Shown here piece by piece: positions 34,484 to 42,802 of a stretch of DNA of 64,000 bases. Every line of letters begins with the position of its first letter. Positions within the stretch are counted from its first letter, which is position 1. The position numbers and the translations under genes are program-made. Location of the stretch: the NCBI GenBank assembly GCA_965200945.1, contig OZ241749.1:2170001-2234000 (forward strand). The letters are read 5' to 3'. The notes under the pieces are model-generated. The model was not told the DNA's origin and did not search any database. It worked only from the letters and a program-made list of their open reading frames with translations. Source of the DNA: JADCRZ01 sp965200945. GTDB lineage: Bacteria; Bacteroidota; Bacteroidia; Chitinophagales; Chitinophagaceae.

Positions 34484-34876
34484 ATGCTGTCTGCTTTCGG
34501 CGCTTCTTCGCAAGCGCAGCAAGTAGACAGCATTTTTTTTCACCTGTACACCGACAGCCTCAAAAAGGGCACTTACAATTACATCAATGTAGATGGAAAA
34601 TTACACGATGGCAGCTGGTTTCCGCTGTCGGAGAAGCAACTGAGCTTTGCCACTACCGGCGGGCACTTCGAGGGCAACAGCCTATTCCTTGATACAGGTT
34701 TTACTCCCGAAAAAGTAACCGTGTCCGCGACGTTGAGAACAGATACGTCGGTTGCAAAAACGGTCACGATCTACATCCGGAAAAAAGATGAGAATGAGCG
34801 GGTAAAGTCGAAGGAGGAGATCATGCAGGAAGTTGACCAGCCTACGCGACGCAGAAAAGGAATAGAACCGGGATAA
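34484..34876 (+). CDS. Small exported protein of unknown function
   Basis: 130 aa from the only ATG. That start gives MLSAFGASSQAQQ, the end of a signal peptide but without its charged start and most of its hydrophobic core. The frame stays open upstream, and a CTG at 34454 would supply the missing part, (M)KYLNLYVLVMLSAFGASSQAQQ, so initiation at CTG or at another non-standard codon is likely. The mature domain looks beta-rich (GTYNYINVDGKLHDGSWFPL, KVTVSATLRTDTS, TIYIRKKDENE) and ends with a basic tail. No family recognised. It follows the S9 peptidase gene by about 40-70 bp. Confidence 0.6.
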   Translation: MLSAFGASSQAQQVDSIFFHLYTDSLKKGTYNYINVDGKLHDGSWFPLSEKQLSFATTGGHFEGNSLFLDTGFTPEKVTVSATLRTDTSVAKTVTIYIRKKDENERVKSKEEIMQEVDQPTRRRKGIEPG

Positions 34877-34882
34877 AGAAAT

Positions 34883-35548
34883 TTACGCAATAGAAGAATT
34901 CATCTTCTTGGCGTCTTCCAGGAACTTGGCCAGACCGATATCGGTAAGCGGATGCTTCAGCAGGCCCAGGATGGGTTCAAGCGGGCAGGTACAAACATGC
35001 GCACCGGCTTCAGCACATTTTACGATATGGAGGGAAGAGCGGATGGAGGCCGCGAGGATCTGGGTCTTGAAACCCTGGATGGTATAGATGGCGGCGATCT
35101 GTTCGATCAGCTGAACACCGTCCCAGTTGCCGTCGTCGATACGGCCGATGAAAGGAGAAACATATTTGGCGCCGGCTTTGGCGGCCAGGATGGCCTGTCC
35201 GGCAGAGAAAACAAGAGTACAGTTGGTAGCGATTCCGTTATCGGTAAACCATTTGATGGCTTTCACACCTTCTTTGATCATGGGAACCTTTACGATGATG
35301 TTGGGATGAATGGCAGCGAGCTTTTTGCCTTCTTCTATGATCTTATCGAAGTCGGTGGCGATCACTTCGGCGCTGATGTCACCATCTACAATGTCGCAGA
35401 TTTTTTTGTAATGTTCGATCACTCCTTCCTCGCCCTTGATTCCTTCTTTCGACATCAGGGAAGGATTGGTAGTGACACCGTCTAAAATTCCCAGTTCGTT
35501 TGCCTCTTTGATCTGTGCAAGGTTTGCGGTGTCTATAAAGAATTTCAT
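34883..35548 (-). CDS. Transaldolase / fructose-6-phosphate aldolase (small type)
   Basis: 221 aa, the short TalC/Fsa subfamily. MKFFIDTANLAQIKEANELG and GVTTNPSLMSKEG are the family N-terminus; the Schiff-base lysine is Lys87 in NIIVKVPM. YVSPFIGRIDDGNWDG and ILAASIRSSLH complete the active site. Most Bacteroidota members are annotated as transaldolase of the non-oxidative pentose phosphate pathway; Fsa activity cannot be excluded from sequence alone. It lies just downstream of the SRP RNA gene on the same strand. Confidence 0.88.
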   Translation of the reverse strand: MKFFIDTANLAQIKEANELGILDGVTTNPSLMSKEGIKGEEGVIEHYKKICDIVDGDISAEVIATDFDKIIEEGKKLAAIHPNIIVKVPMIKEGVKAIKWFTDNGIATNCTLVFSAGQAILAAKAGAKYVSPFIGRIDDGNWDGVQLIEQIAAIYTIQGFKTQILAASIRSSLHIVKCAEAGAHVCTCPLEPILGLLKHPLTDIGLAKFLEDAKKMNSSIA

Positions 35549-35562
35549 ACCGGGGATTTAAC

Positions 35563-35668
35563 AAAAAAAAAGTGGCAAGTTACTTACATCGCACCGCTAC
35601 AACCACTTACCCTTGCTGCCTTCCGACCCTGGGGGAGTTTAGCAGGAGCTGGCCGTATAAGACTTGCC
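35563..35668 (-). ncRNA. ffs: Signal recognition particle RNA, small bacterial type (4.5S)
   Basis: On the minus strand the ends GGCAAGT and ACTTGCC pair, and the apical part contains CAGGGTCGGAAGGCAGCAA and GGGTAAG, the conserved GGAA-tetraloop hairpin and Ffh-binding internal loops. The gene ends in a run of nine T. The length of about 95-105 nt fits the small SRP RNA. It works with Ffh and FtsY in co-translational membrane targeting. Confidence 0.92.
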
Positions 35669-35672
35669 GGGG

Positions 35673-35680
35673 CAAATATA
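35673..35680 (-). promoter_or_regulatory. -7 promoter box of the SRP RNA gene
   Basis: Minus strand TATATTTG is a full TAnnTTTG match 5 bp before the paired 5' end of the SRP RNA. No clear -33 TTTG was found at the standard distance. Confidence 0.55.
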
Positions 35681-35768
35681 GGCGTTTTGAGATTGTTGCT
35701 GCACATGTTAGAAAAAAAATTGCAGCAGACTAACAGACCAGTACAAAAAGAAGCAACCATCTGTTACG

Positions 35769-37052
35769 CTACCGCCCTGCCGTCGGTCTTCCGGTGAGTG
35801 AATTCAGCAGCGTATAACCGACAAGTTCGTCGGCCCGGCCGCCGAGCGGCCGGTAGTAAACGAGGATGGTATACGTGTTTTCCGTGTCCCAGAAATTGCC
35901 TTCCGTCAGATCAAAAGAAGGCGCCGTACGATCTTTGTTGGTGGTTACGTAGGAATAGTTGTAATAGCCCTGCTTCAGCATCAGCGAGGTTTCATACATG
36001 CCGGTTTGTTCGTTGAACTGCATCCTGGCCGAATCCAGGTCGCCGTTGTTGCTCAGCTCGCCGATCATGTACAGATCTTTGTTCGCATAGGGCGTATTGC
36101 CCGGTGGCACATACCGGAAACGTACGGAAGCATAATCGGCCTGCCAGAGCGGGTTCACGCTTTCGGAGATCTCGCTGGTGAACAACCCGTTGTTATCGCG
36201 GTAGTAAACAAACCGCTGCTGCGAGCGGTCGATGTCGGGCTTTACATAAATGGTGGTGGAGTTCTGGCCATAGTCGGCTTTTTCTACCCGGTCGCTCTGG
36301 AGGCGGAAGCTGCGCAGATCGAGCCAGCGGTATTCGCGGCCGCCGGGAAACACACAGTCGTTCTCGCTGTTATACTCAAGCGTTGTCTGCCGCACAAACG
36401 TAGGCCGTATGTCCTTCAGGGCATTGTCCCACCGGTAGTTCTGCAGCATATACACATGCACCTGCTGGATGGCATTCATCAGGTTCAGGCTTTGCGTGTT
36501 TACCGTGAGCTGGATCTTCTGGCCAGTTCTGAAATACTGGCCGTTGAAGGGCTGCTGGATCTGTGCGCCGATGGCGGATTTCTGGTCGATCACGAGCATG
36601 CGGCGGGTAAAAGCGGTTTTCGAAGTGTCGCCGTCGAGAAACACTTTGAGCAGATAATTCCCTGAACGGGTGGGCAAGCAGTTGCGGTCGGGCAATACAG
36701 CCTGGTAGTGAATATATTTCGTAAAGGCGATCGATGAATTGCGGTAGGTGGAGATGCGCACCTGTGAAAAGCCGCTGATGTAATCGAACTGGCTGAGGAT
36801 GGCCGGCGTCCAGTCGGCGTTGCAGAGAAGGAAAGTATATGAATAGTTGCGGATGCTGGTGCCCACGTCATCGAAGTCGAGCGCCAGCCGGTCGCTGCTG
36901 TTAAGGGCTATCACCGGGTACGAGAGCTGGTTGCCGTACAGCGTAAACTTGACGGTTTTGATGGTAGGGGAATAGATGTGATCCGGGACCTGGGCTTTTA
37001 CGGTCGTGAGCAGGAGGCAGCAGAAAATGCAAAAGTTGAATACTTGCTTCAT
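35769..37052 (-). CDS. DUF5103 protein, type IX secretion system plug
   Basis: 427 aa with a signal peptide (MKQVFNFCIFCCLLLTTVKAQ). It matches the DUF5103 family throughout: IKTVKFTLYGNQLSYPVIAL, YSYTFLLCNADWTPA, SQFDYISGFSQVRISTYRNS, the central FPGGREYRWLDLRSFRLQSDRV, and a C-terminal CBM-like domain (LYMIGELSNNGDL..YNYSYVTT). Members include the Plug protein that seals the SprA/Sov translocation channel of T9SS. That fits the T9SS cargo seen at the window start. It is divergent from the FtsX-like permease gene. Confidence 0.82.
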   Translation of the reverse strand: MKQVFNFCIFCCLLLTTVKAQVPDHIYSPTIKTVKFTLYGNQLSYPVIALNSSDRLALDFDDVGTSIRNYSYTFLLCNADWTPAILSQFDYISGFSQVRISTYRNSSIAFTKYIHYQAVLPDRNCLPTRSGNYLLKVFLDGDTSKTAFTRRMLVIDQKSAIGAQIQQPFNGQYFRTGQKIQLTVNTQSLNLMNAIQQVHVYMLQNYRWDNALKDIRPTFVRQTTLEYNSENDCVFPGGREYRWLDLRSFRLQSDRVEKADYGQNSTTIYVKPDIDRSQQRFVYYRDNNGLFTSEISESVNPLWQADYASVRFRYVPPGNTPYANKDLYMIGELSNNGDLDSARMQFNEQTGMYETSLMLKQGYYNYSYVTTNKDRTAPSFDLTEGNFWDTENTYTILVYYRPLGGRADELVGYTLLNSLTGRPTAGR

Positions 37053-37163
37053 GGTTCGGAAAGACCGGCATTTAGAAAGTAAAGTTGCATAATTTGGACT
37101 ACGATAAAAAACGGGCGTGCTATTTAATTACACTTATTTTTGAAATAATTAATACCGCTCTTT

Positions 37164-38396
37164 TTGAATATTCCCGTTTTTATAGCAAACCGCCTCGCTT
37201 TCAACCAGCAAAAATCCTTCTCCCGTTTTATCATCCGTCTGGCCACCGGGGCTACCATCATCAGTGTGGCCGCCATGATCATCGCCATCGCATTTACCAA
37301 CGGGTTTCAGTACGCGATCAGCCAGAAAGTGTTCTCTTTTTTCGGGCACATCAGGGTACAAAGGTTCGAAGCGGGCCGCATGGCCTTTGCCGAAGAGTTC
37401 CCCATCCTGCGCAACGACACGGTGGAAGCGGTACTCAAACAGAACCCCGACATCCAAACGGTACAAACTTTTGCCACCAAGAACGCCATCCTCAAAACGA
37501 GCGAAAGCATCGAAGGCGTGCTGTTCAAAGGCGTCGAAAAAGAGTATGATTTTGCCAACCTCAAACATTTTCTGATCGCCGGCCGCTGGATCGATTTTCC
37601 GGATTCAGGCTACAGCAATGAGATCAACCTTTCAGAATACACTTCCAAACAGCTGCGGCTGCATGTGAACGACGATGTGCTGGTGTACTTCATCCAATCG
37701 AACGGCAAGCCGCCGCGCGCCCGCAAACTCAAGGTAGCAGGGCTTTTCAAGACGGGGATAGAAGAATACGACAAGGTAATGGCCATCGGCGATATCCGGC
37801 TTATCCGCCGCCTCAACAAATGGAAAGACCAGGCCATCGGCGGGTACGAGGTGTTTGTAAAAGACTATCACAAGATCGACTCGGTGAACGAAGCCGTCTT
37901 CTACGACCTGCCTTCCATGTGGAACAGCCGCACCATCATGGAGATCAATCCGAATATTTTCGACTGGCTCAACCTGCAGGACCAGACGATCGTGATCGTG
38001 CTGATCATCATGACCGTGGTTGCGGTGCTGAACCTGATCACCTGTCTTATCATCCTGGTGCTGGAACGGACCCGCATGGTCGGCATCCTGAAAGCGCTTG
38101 GTTCACCGGAGGGAACGATCCAGCAGATCTTCCTCTACAACGGGATGATCATTGCCGTTACCGGCATTGTGATCGGCAACATCGTCGGGCTCGGCATCTG
38201 CTGGCTGCAGCAGCGGTACGGTTTTATTTCGTTGCCTGAAGACATGTACTATATCTCAAAAGCGGAAGCACGCATCGTATGGTGGCAGGTTGCGCTGGTG
38301 AATGCAGGTACGCTCCTTACCTGTTTCCTGGTTCTTATCATCCCCACTTTTATCATCCGACGCATCGAACCCATCCGGGCCATCCGGTTCAGGTAA
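37164..38396 (+). CDS. FtsX/LolC-like ABC transporter permease
   Basis: 410 aa from a TTG start, which directly precedes the family N-terminus (M)NIPVFIANRLAFNQQKSFSRF. One membrane helix near 25-48, a large periplasmic MacB-PCD-like domain (about 50-265), then three helices, around VLIIMTVVAVLNLITCLIIL, MIIAVTGIVIGNIVGLGI and NAGTLLTCFLVLIIP, ending IRRIEPIRAIRFR. This is the LolC/LolE arrangement of lipoprotein-releasing systems. No ATPase (LolD) gene is adjacent. The 3' end overlaps the convergent oxidase gene by 8 bp. Confidence 0.82.
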   Translation: MNIPVFIANRLAFNQQKSFSRFIIRLATGATIISVAAMIIAIAFTNGFQYAISQKVFSFFGHIRVQRFEAGRMAFAEEFPILRNDTVEAVLKQNPDIQTVQTFATKNAILKTSESIEGVLFKGVEKEYDFANLKHFLIAGRWIDFPDSGYSNEINLSEYTSKQLRLHVNDDVLVYFIQSNGKPPRARKLKVAGLFKTGIEEYDKVMAIGDIRLIRRLNKWKDQAIGGYEVFVKDYHKIDSVNEAVFYDLPSMWNSRTIMEINPNIFDWLNLQDQTIVIVLIIMTVVAVLNLITCLIILVLERTRMVGILKALGSPEGTIQQIFLYNGMIIAVTGIVIGNIVGLGICWLQQRYGFISLPEDMYYISKAEARIVWWQVALVNAGTLLTCFLVLIIPTFIIRRIEPIRAIRFR

Positions 38397-39666
38397 CGCG
38401 GCGTATCATCTCCCGGTCGATCTCTGCCGGGCTTTTGCAACCGGCGAGCCCCATGGTAAGGTCAAATTCAGCAAGCAGGTTATAAACCACCTCCTGCACG
38501 CCTGCCTGGCCTTTGAGCGCCAGTGCATACACATAGGGGCGGCCCAGGCATACCGCTTTTGCACCGGCCGCCAGGGCTTTGAAGATATCCGCCCCGCTCC
38601 TGACGCCGCTGTCTGCCAGTACGGTCAGCCGGCTTCCCACCGCATCGGCGATCCCGGGCAACACATCCATCATGCCCGCGCCTCCATCAACCTGCCTTCC
38701 GCCATGGTTGGAAACAATGATGCCATCCATGCCATGATCCACCGCCAGCTGTGCATCCTGTACGTGCATAATCCCTTTAAGCAGAATAGGCAGTTTGGTG
38801 ATGCTGCGCAGGAATTGGAGGTCTTCCCAGGTGAGGGATGGCCGCGAGTAGGTACTGATAAAAAAACGCACGGCGGCTACCGCTTCACCCGATCGCAGGT
38901 TTTTGAAAAAGCTTCCCGGGTAAGCCTGCAGCATATTGAGCAGGGCGCGAACTGAATAGAAGTTGACGGTCTGCTTTGATTTCGCAGGTGAAAAGTCTTT
39001 CAGCAGTCGCCTGAATACCGGATCGCTTACGTATTGCGCCATGCCTTTGCCATGCAGGAAAGGCAGATAGCCCAGGCCGAGGTCGCGCGTTCTCCAGCCC
39101 AGCAAGGTGGTGTCGAGCGTTACCACAAGGGCCTGGCAGCCGCAGGCTTCCGCCCTGCTCACCAAGCTCTGCACAAGTTCGTCGGATTTGCTCCAGTACA
39201 GCTGGAACCAGCGGGGGCCCGCCTCCATCACCGCCGAACAGTCTTCCATGGAAACCGAGGCCTGGTTTGAAAAGATCATGGGCACACCAAGTGCCGCCGC
39301 CGCTTTCGCCACAGCAAGGTCCGCCTCTTTGTGAGCAAGCCCAAGCACGCCGACCGGCGCCAGCAGCAACGGTGCAGACAGGGGCTGGTTCAGTACCGTA
39401 CAAGACAGATCACGGACCGATACGTCGCGCAGCATACGGGGAACGATCTTCCAGCGATCGAAGGCCTGCCGGTTGGCCAGGATGGTTTGCTCCTGCCCTG
39501 CCCCGCCGGCCACGTAAGCAAAGGCTTCCTTGCTCATCCGCTTCCGGGCGGCTTCTTCCAATGCAGGAAAAAGAACAGGCACTGACGGGCGCTTGCCGGC
39601 CATGCCTCTGGTAAAGATCGCGGCCTGGCGTTCGGGGCCGGTATTTGACTGGCGAAATGGCGGCAT
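38389..39666 (-). CDS. FMN-dependent alpha-hydroxy-acid oxidase/dehydrogenase
   Basis: 425 aa, lactate/glycolate oxidase family TIM barrel. AFAYVAGGAGQEQTILANR near the N-terminus, the FMN-binding SAPLLLAPVGVLGLAH and LLKGIM.., and the catalytic IIVSNHGGRQVDGG with the His-Arg pair are present. LADSGVRSGADIFKALAAGAKAVCLGRPY is the second FMN phosphate site. The natural 2-hydroxy acid (lactate, glycolate or another) cannot be read from sequence. It stands alone between the permease and RNase Z genes. Confidence 0.88.
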   Translation of the reverse strand: MPPFRQSNTGPERQAAIFTRGMAGKRPSVPVLFPALEEAARKRMSKEAFAYVAGGAGQEQTILANRQAFDRWKIVPRMLRDVSVRDLSCTVLNQPLSAPLLLAPVGVLGLAHKEADLAVAKAAAALGVPMIFSNQASVSMEDCSAVMEAGPRWFQLYWSKSDELVQSLVSRAEACGCQALVVTLDTTLLGWRTRDLGLGYLPFLHGKGMAQYVSDPVFRRLLKDFSPAKSKQTVNFYSVRALLNMLQAYPGSFFKNLRSGEAVAAVRFFISTYSRPSLTWEDLQFLRSITKLPILLKGIMHVQDAQLAVDHGMDGIIVSNHGGRQVDGGAGMMDVLPGIADAVGSRLTVLADSGVRSGADIFKALAAGAKAVCLGRPYVYALALKGQAGVQEVVYNLLAEFDLTMGLAGCKSPAEIDREMIRRVT

Positions 39667-39698
39667 GGCAGGAGCATTGGCGTTGGTAAAAGAAGCGG

Positions 39699-40598
39699 CT
39701 ACACCCGGAAGGTGACGCCCTCGCGGGCAAGGTCGGTGTTTGGGAACACTTCCCGGGCTTCGAGTTCGAATGGTTCCAGCTGTTCGTATTTGGAACTGAA
39801 ATGACCGATGATGAGGTGACGGGCATTGGCTTCCCTGGCGATGGTGGCGGCTTCCACGGTGGTGCTGTGGAAACGGCGGGAGGCTTTGTCGGCCAGCTCG
39901 TTCAGGTAGGTTGTTTCGTGATACAGCAGGTTCACGCCTTTCACTTTACAGGCGATCGATCTTTCAAAGGCGGTGTCGGCCGTATAGGCATACGACTTTG
40001 CCTCAGGCGCTGTATCGGTCAGCGCCTCATTCAGGATCACTTCACCTGCGTCGTTGATATAGGGCTGACCCCAGCGCAGCTTTTCATAAAAACCGACAGG
40101 GATGGCATACTGGGCGATCTTGTCGGGATTGAGCTTTCTGGGCGGCCGTATTTCGCGGAAAAGAAAACCATAGCATTCGATGCGGTGGAAAACCCTGAAA
40201 CAGCTGATCTCATATTTGTCTTCGCTAATCAGCATACCGTCGGAGATCGTATGAAAACGCAGGTTGAAAGGAAGCTGGTTGCCACCGGCCTCTAGCTGCA
40301 GCCGGATGATCTGCTCGAGAGGCGCCGGACCATACACATGCAGATCCTGCTCGCGCCCGAGCAGTCCCATGGTCGTTACCAGTCCGGCCAGGCCAAAGTA
40401 ATGATCGCCGTGGAGATGAGAGATGAGGATGCGCTGTATACGGCTTCTGCGGATGCGGTACTTCGCGATCTGCATCTGCGTGCCTTCCCCGCAATCTACC
40501 AGAAAAAGATGTTCGTTCATGGTTACGATCTGCGCGGTTGGATGCCGGTCGAAAGCAGGCAAAGCAGAATTATTTCCCAGTATGGTAACAGCTAACAT
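39699..40598 (-). CDS. rnz: Ribonuclease Z
   Basis: 299 aa. The ATG giving MLAVTILGNNSALPAFDRHP is chosen; a TTG 12 bp upstream is possible. The metallo-beta-lactamase motif SHLHGDH gives His61, His63, Asp65 and His66 as zinc ligands, and further His residues lie in LLYHETTY and LIIGHFSSKY. The enzyme cleaves the 3' trailer of tRNA precursors. In this family the exosite that binds the tRNA elbow lies near EIRPPRKLNPDK. Confidence 0.95.
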   Translation of the reverse strand: MLAVTILGNNSALPAFDRHPTAQIVTMNEHLFLVDCGEGTQMQIAKYRIRRSRIQRILISHLHGDHYFGLAGLVTTMGLLGREQDLHVYGPAPLEQIIRLQLEAGGNQLPFNLRFHTISDGMLISEDKYEISCFRVFHRIECYGFLFREIRPPRKLNPDKIAQYAIPVGFYEKLRWGQPYINDAGEVILNEALTDTAPEAKSYAYTADTAFERSIACKVKGVNLLYHETTYLNELADKASRRFHSTTVEAATIAREANARHLIIGHFSSKYEQLEPFELEAREVFPNTDLAREGVTFRV

Positions 40599-40685
40599 AT
40601 TCTGCCTCAATTTAGGAGATTATTGGGAAAAAAGGAAGCGTCTTCCTTCAGAGACGCACAGCATTAAAGCAGCGACAGGCCACGG

Positions 40686-40743
40686 GTCCCTGGATCATAC
40701 CTGGATGCACAGCAGCGCTGTGGCACACCTGGTATGCCTGGAC
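40686..40743. repeat. Long imperfect hairpin between the asparaginase and RNase Z genes
   Basis: GTCC..CATACC..TGCACAGC pairs with GCTGTGGCA..GGTATG..GGAC around a 3-nt loop, with several small internal loops. It lacks a T-run. It could be an mRNA-processing hairpin or a repeat; no second copy was seen in the window. Confidence 0.5.
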
Positions 40744-40758
40744 GGCGGCATGACATCT

Positions 40759-41703
40759 CTACTTGTAAATTGCCACTTCATTCCTTCCTTCACTGGTGCG
40801 CACCCCGCGGTACATGCCTTCGCTGTTGAACACAAGGGCTGCGTTGCCATGGGCGTCTACGGCAATGAGTCCGCCTTCGCCTTCCATTTTTACCAGCTTG
40901 CGCAGTACCACTTCTTCACAGGCCTCCTGCAGGGAGAGATTTTTGTATTCCAGGTGGGCGCTCACATCGTACGCGGCCACAGCGCGGATAAAAACTTCAC
41001 CATGCCCCGTGCAGGAAACAGCACAGGTCATGTTGTTGGCGTACGTGCCACAGCCGATGACCGGACTGTCGCCAATGCGGCCGTATTTCTTGTTGGTCAT
41101 GCCGCCGGTGCTGGTGGCGGCGGCGATGTTACCGTGCTGGTCGAGCGCCACGGCGCCCACAGTACCGAATTTCTTGTCGCGCATCAGCTCTTCCAGGCGC
41201 TGGTGCGTATGGTCGAGCGAGTAATTGTCGGAGTCGCGCATGGCTTTCCACTGGTCGTAGCGGAACTGGGAAAAGAAGTATTCGTCGGGCTCCAGTTTGA
41301 TGCCCTGGCGGATGGCAAAATCGTTGGCGCCTTTGCCGCTCAGGAACACGTGGTTGCTGTTGTGCATCACTTCGGCCGCCAGCTCGATCGGGTTGCGCAC
41401 ATTGCGGATACCCGCGATGCTGCCGGCCTGCAGGCCGTTGCCGTCCATGATGGCGGCATCCATTTCCTGCACACCCTTCTTGGTAAAAACCGAACCGCGT
41501 CCTGCGTTGAACAGCATGTTGTCTTCCAGTATAACAACAGCCGCCTTCACCGCGTTCACTGCCGTACCATCGTTCTCGAGCACGGCATACCCCCCATCCA
41601 GCGCCTGCTGCAAACCTTCCAGGTAGGCCTGTTCCAGCTCCGCCGTCATATCCTGTTTGAGGATCGTTCCCGCTCCTCCGTGTATTACCATTGTGAAAGG
41701 CAT
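40759..41703 (-). CDS. Isoaspartyl peptidase / L-asparaginase (plant type, Ntn hydrolase)
   Basis: 314 aa. MVIHGGAGTI at the N-terminus and LFNAGRGSVFTKKG are family marks. The precursor should cut itself at Gly180-Thr181 (KKFGTVGAVALD), exposing Thr181 as the N-terminal nucleophile; RIGDSPVIGCGTYA and CTGHGE complete the substrate site. It removes isoaspartyl residues from dipeptides and can hydrolyse asparagine. No signal peptide is seen, so it is probably cytoplasmic. Confidence 0.94.
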   Translation of the reverse strand: MPFTMVIHGGAGTILKQDMTAELEQAYLEGLQQALDGGYAVLENDGTAVNAVKAAVVILEDNMLFNAGRGSVFTKKGVQEMDAAIMDGNGLQAGSIAGIRNVRNPIELAAEVMHNSNHVFLSGKGANDFAIRQGIKLEPDEYFFSQFRYDQWKAMRDSDNYSLDHTHQRLEELMRDKKFGTVGAVALDQHGNIAAATSTGGMTNKKYGRIGDSPVIGCGTYANNMTCAVSCTGHGEVFIRAVAAYDVSAHLEYKNLSLQEACEEVVLRKLVKMEGEGGLIAVDAHGNAALVFNSEGMYRGVRTSEGRNEVAIYK

Positions 41704-41794
41704 GTTATGGTTTTAAGTGTCAGCATCCGGCTGTAACAGCAGGATGCAGATTTAATTGTACAAGATGCAATGGAGTCTGTCCGGGTACTGAAAG

Positions 41795-42802
41795 CTAACT
41801 GCCAGCAGCCTTCCCTCCCAGCAGCAACTTGCATTCCTGCAGCAAGGCCGCTTTGTTGATAGCCACTGTGCCCACTTCTTCGCAAACGAGCCCCCCGGCA
41901 ATATTAGCTATTTCTGCCATGAGGTTGATGTCTTTTGTGGCGGCGTACACGAGTGAAGCTACAGAAATAACCGTGTCGCCTGCGCCCGAAACGTCGGCAA
42001 TATTCCGCACGTGCGAAGGCACGATGCGGCACCTCTCCTCCTGCTGGTAAAATACCCCTTTTTCAGAGAGGGTGATGAGGGATATCTGGTGGTGAAGCTG
42101 GCTGCTGAGGGATGAGTGAATATGCTGCAGGGCAGTTACGCCGGTATCGTCTGTCAAAAGGTTGAGAGCTTCCCTGACTTCCTTGAGGTTTGGTTTGAAG
42201 ATGGTCGTGTGCCGGTACGAAAAAAAGTTTTTCCGTTTCGGATCCACGGTGGTGATCACACCATGCGCACGGCAGATGCCGGTTACGGCATCAATGATAT
42301 CTTCCGTGAGTACGCCTTTGTTGTAGTCTTCAAACACAACTACAGCAGGCCGTTCGTTTTCGATCCACTCGCGGATGCAGTTGACGAGCCGGTCGGCATC
42401 ATCCTGCTCGAGGTCGGTGGTTATTTCTGCGTCGAGCCGCATCATCTGCTGGTTGCGGCTGATGATGCGCGACTTGTTGGTGGTGATCCTTTTGTAACTT
42501 TTAAGCAGGTAGTGGGCGTCGATGCCTTCATCCGAAAAACGGTGGTGGAGCAGCTTTCCGTCTTCATCGTCGCCAATCACCGAAAAAACACTCACCTGGG
42601 CGCCCAGCGCTTTCAGGTTCAGGGCTACGTTGGCCGCACCGCCCAGCCGGTAATCTTTATGCGAGAGTGCCACCACAGGAACGGGCGCTTCCGGAGAGAT
42701 CCGTTCTACTTTTCCCCACAGATAAGTATCGAGCATCACATCGCCGATCACGCCTACTTTCTGATCGGAAAACGAAGAAAACAACTGATCAAAATCTATC
42801 AT
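41795..42802 (-). CDS. PfkB family kinase, probable D-glycero-beta-D-manno-heptose-7-phosphate kinase
   Basis: 335 aa, the length of the kinase half of HldE. GVIGDVMLDTYLWGKVERISPEAPVPVV is the HldE-type N-terminus (long match, spread over residues 17-44), YRLGGAANVALNLKALGA the substrate region, and DVSGAGDTVISV the ATP site with the catalytic Asp. It would phosphorylate heptose 7-phosphate for lipopolysaccharide core synthesis. The nucleotidyltransferase half is not in this protein nor in the window. Its ATG overlaps the stop of the upstream permease gene by 4 bp. Confidence 0.86.
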   Translation of the reverse strand: MIDFDQLFSSFSDQKVGVIGDVMLDTYLWGKVERISPEAPVPVVALSHKDYRLGGAANVALNLKALGAQVSVFSVIGDDEDGKLLHHRFSDEGIDAHYLLKSYKRITTNKSRIISRNQQMMRLDAEITTDLEQDDADRLVNCIREWIENERPAVVVFEDYNKGVLTEDIIDAVTGICRAHGVITTVDPKRKNFFSYRHTTIFKPNLKEVREALNLLTDDTGVTALQHIHSSLSSQLHHQISLITLSEKGVFYQQEERCRIVPSHVRNIADVSGAGDTVISVASLVYAATKDINLMAEIANIAGGLVCEEVGTVAINKAALLQECKLLLGGKAAGS

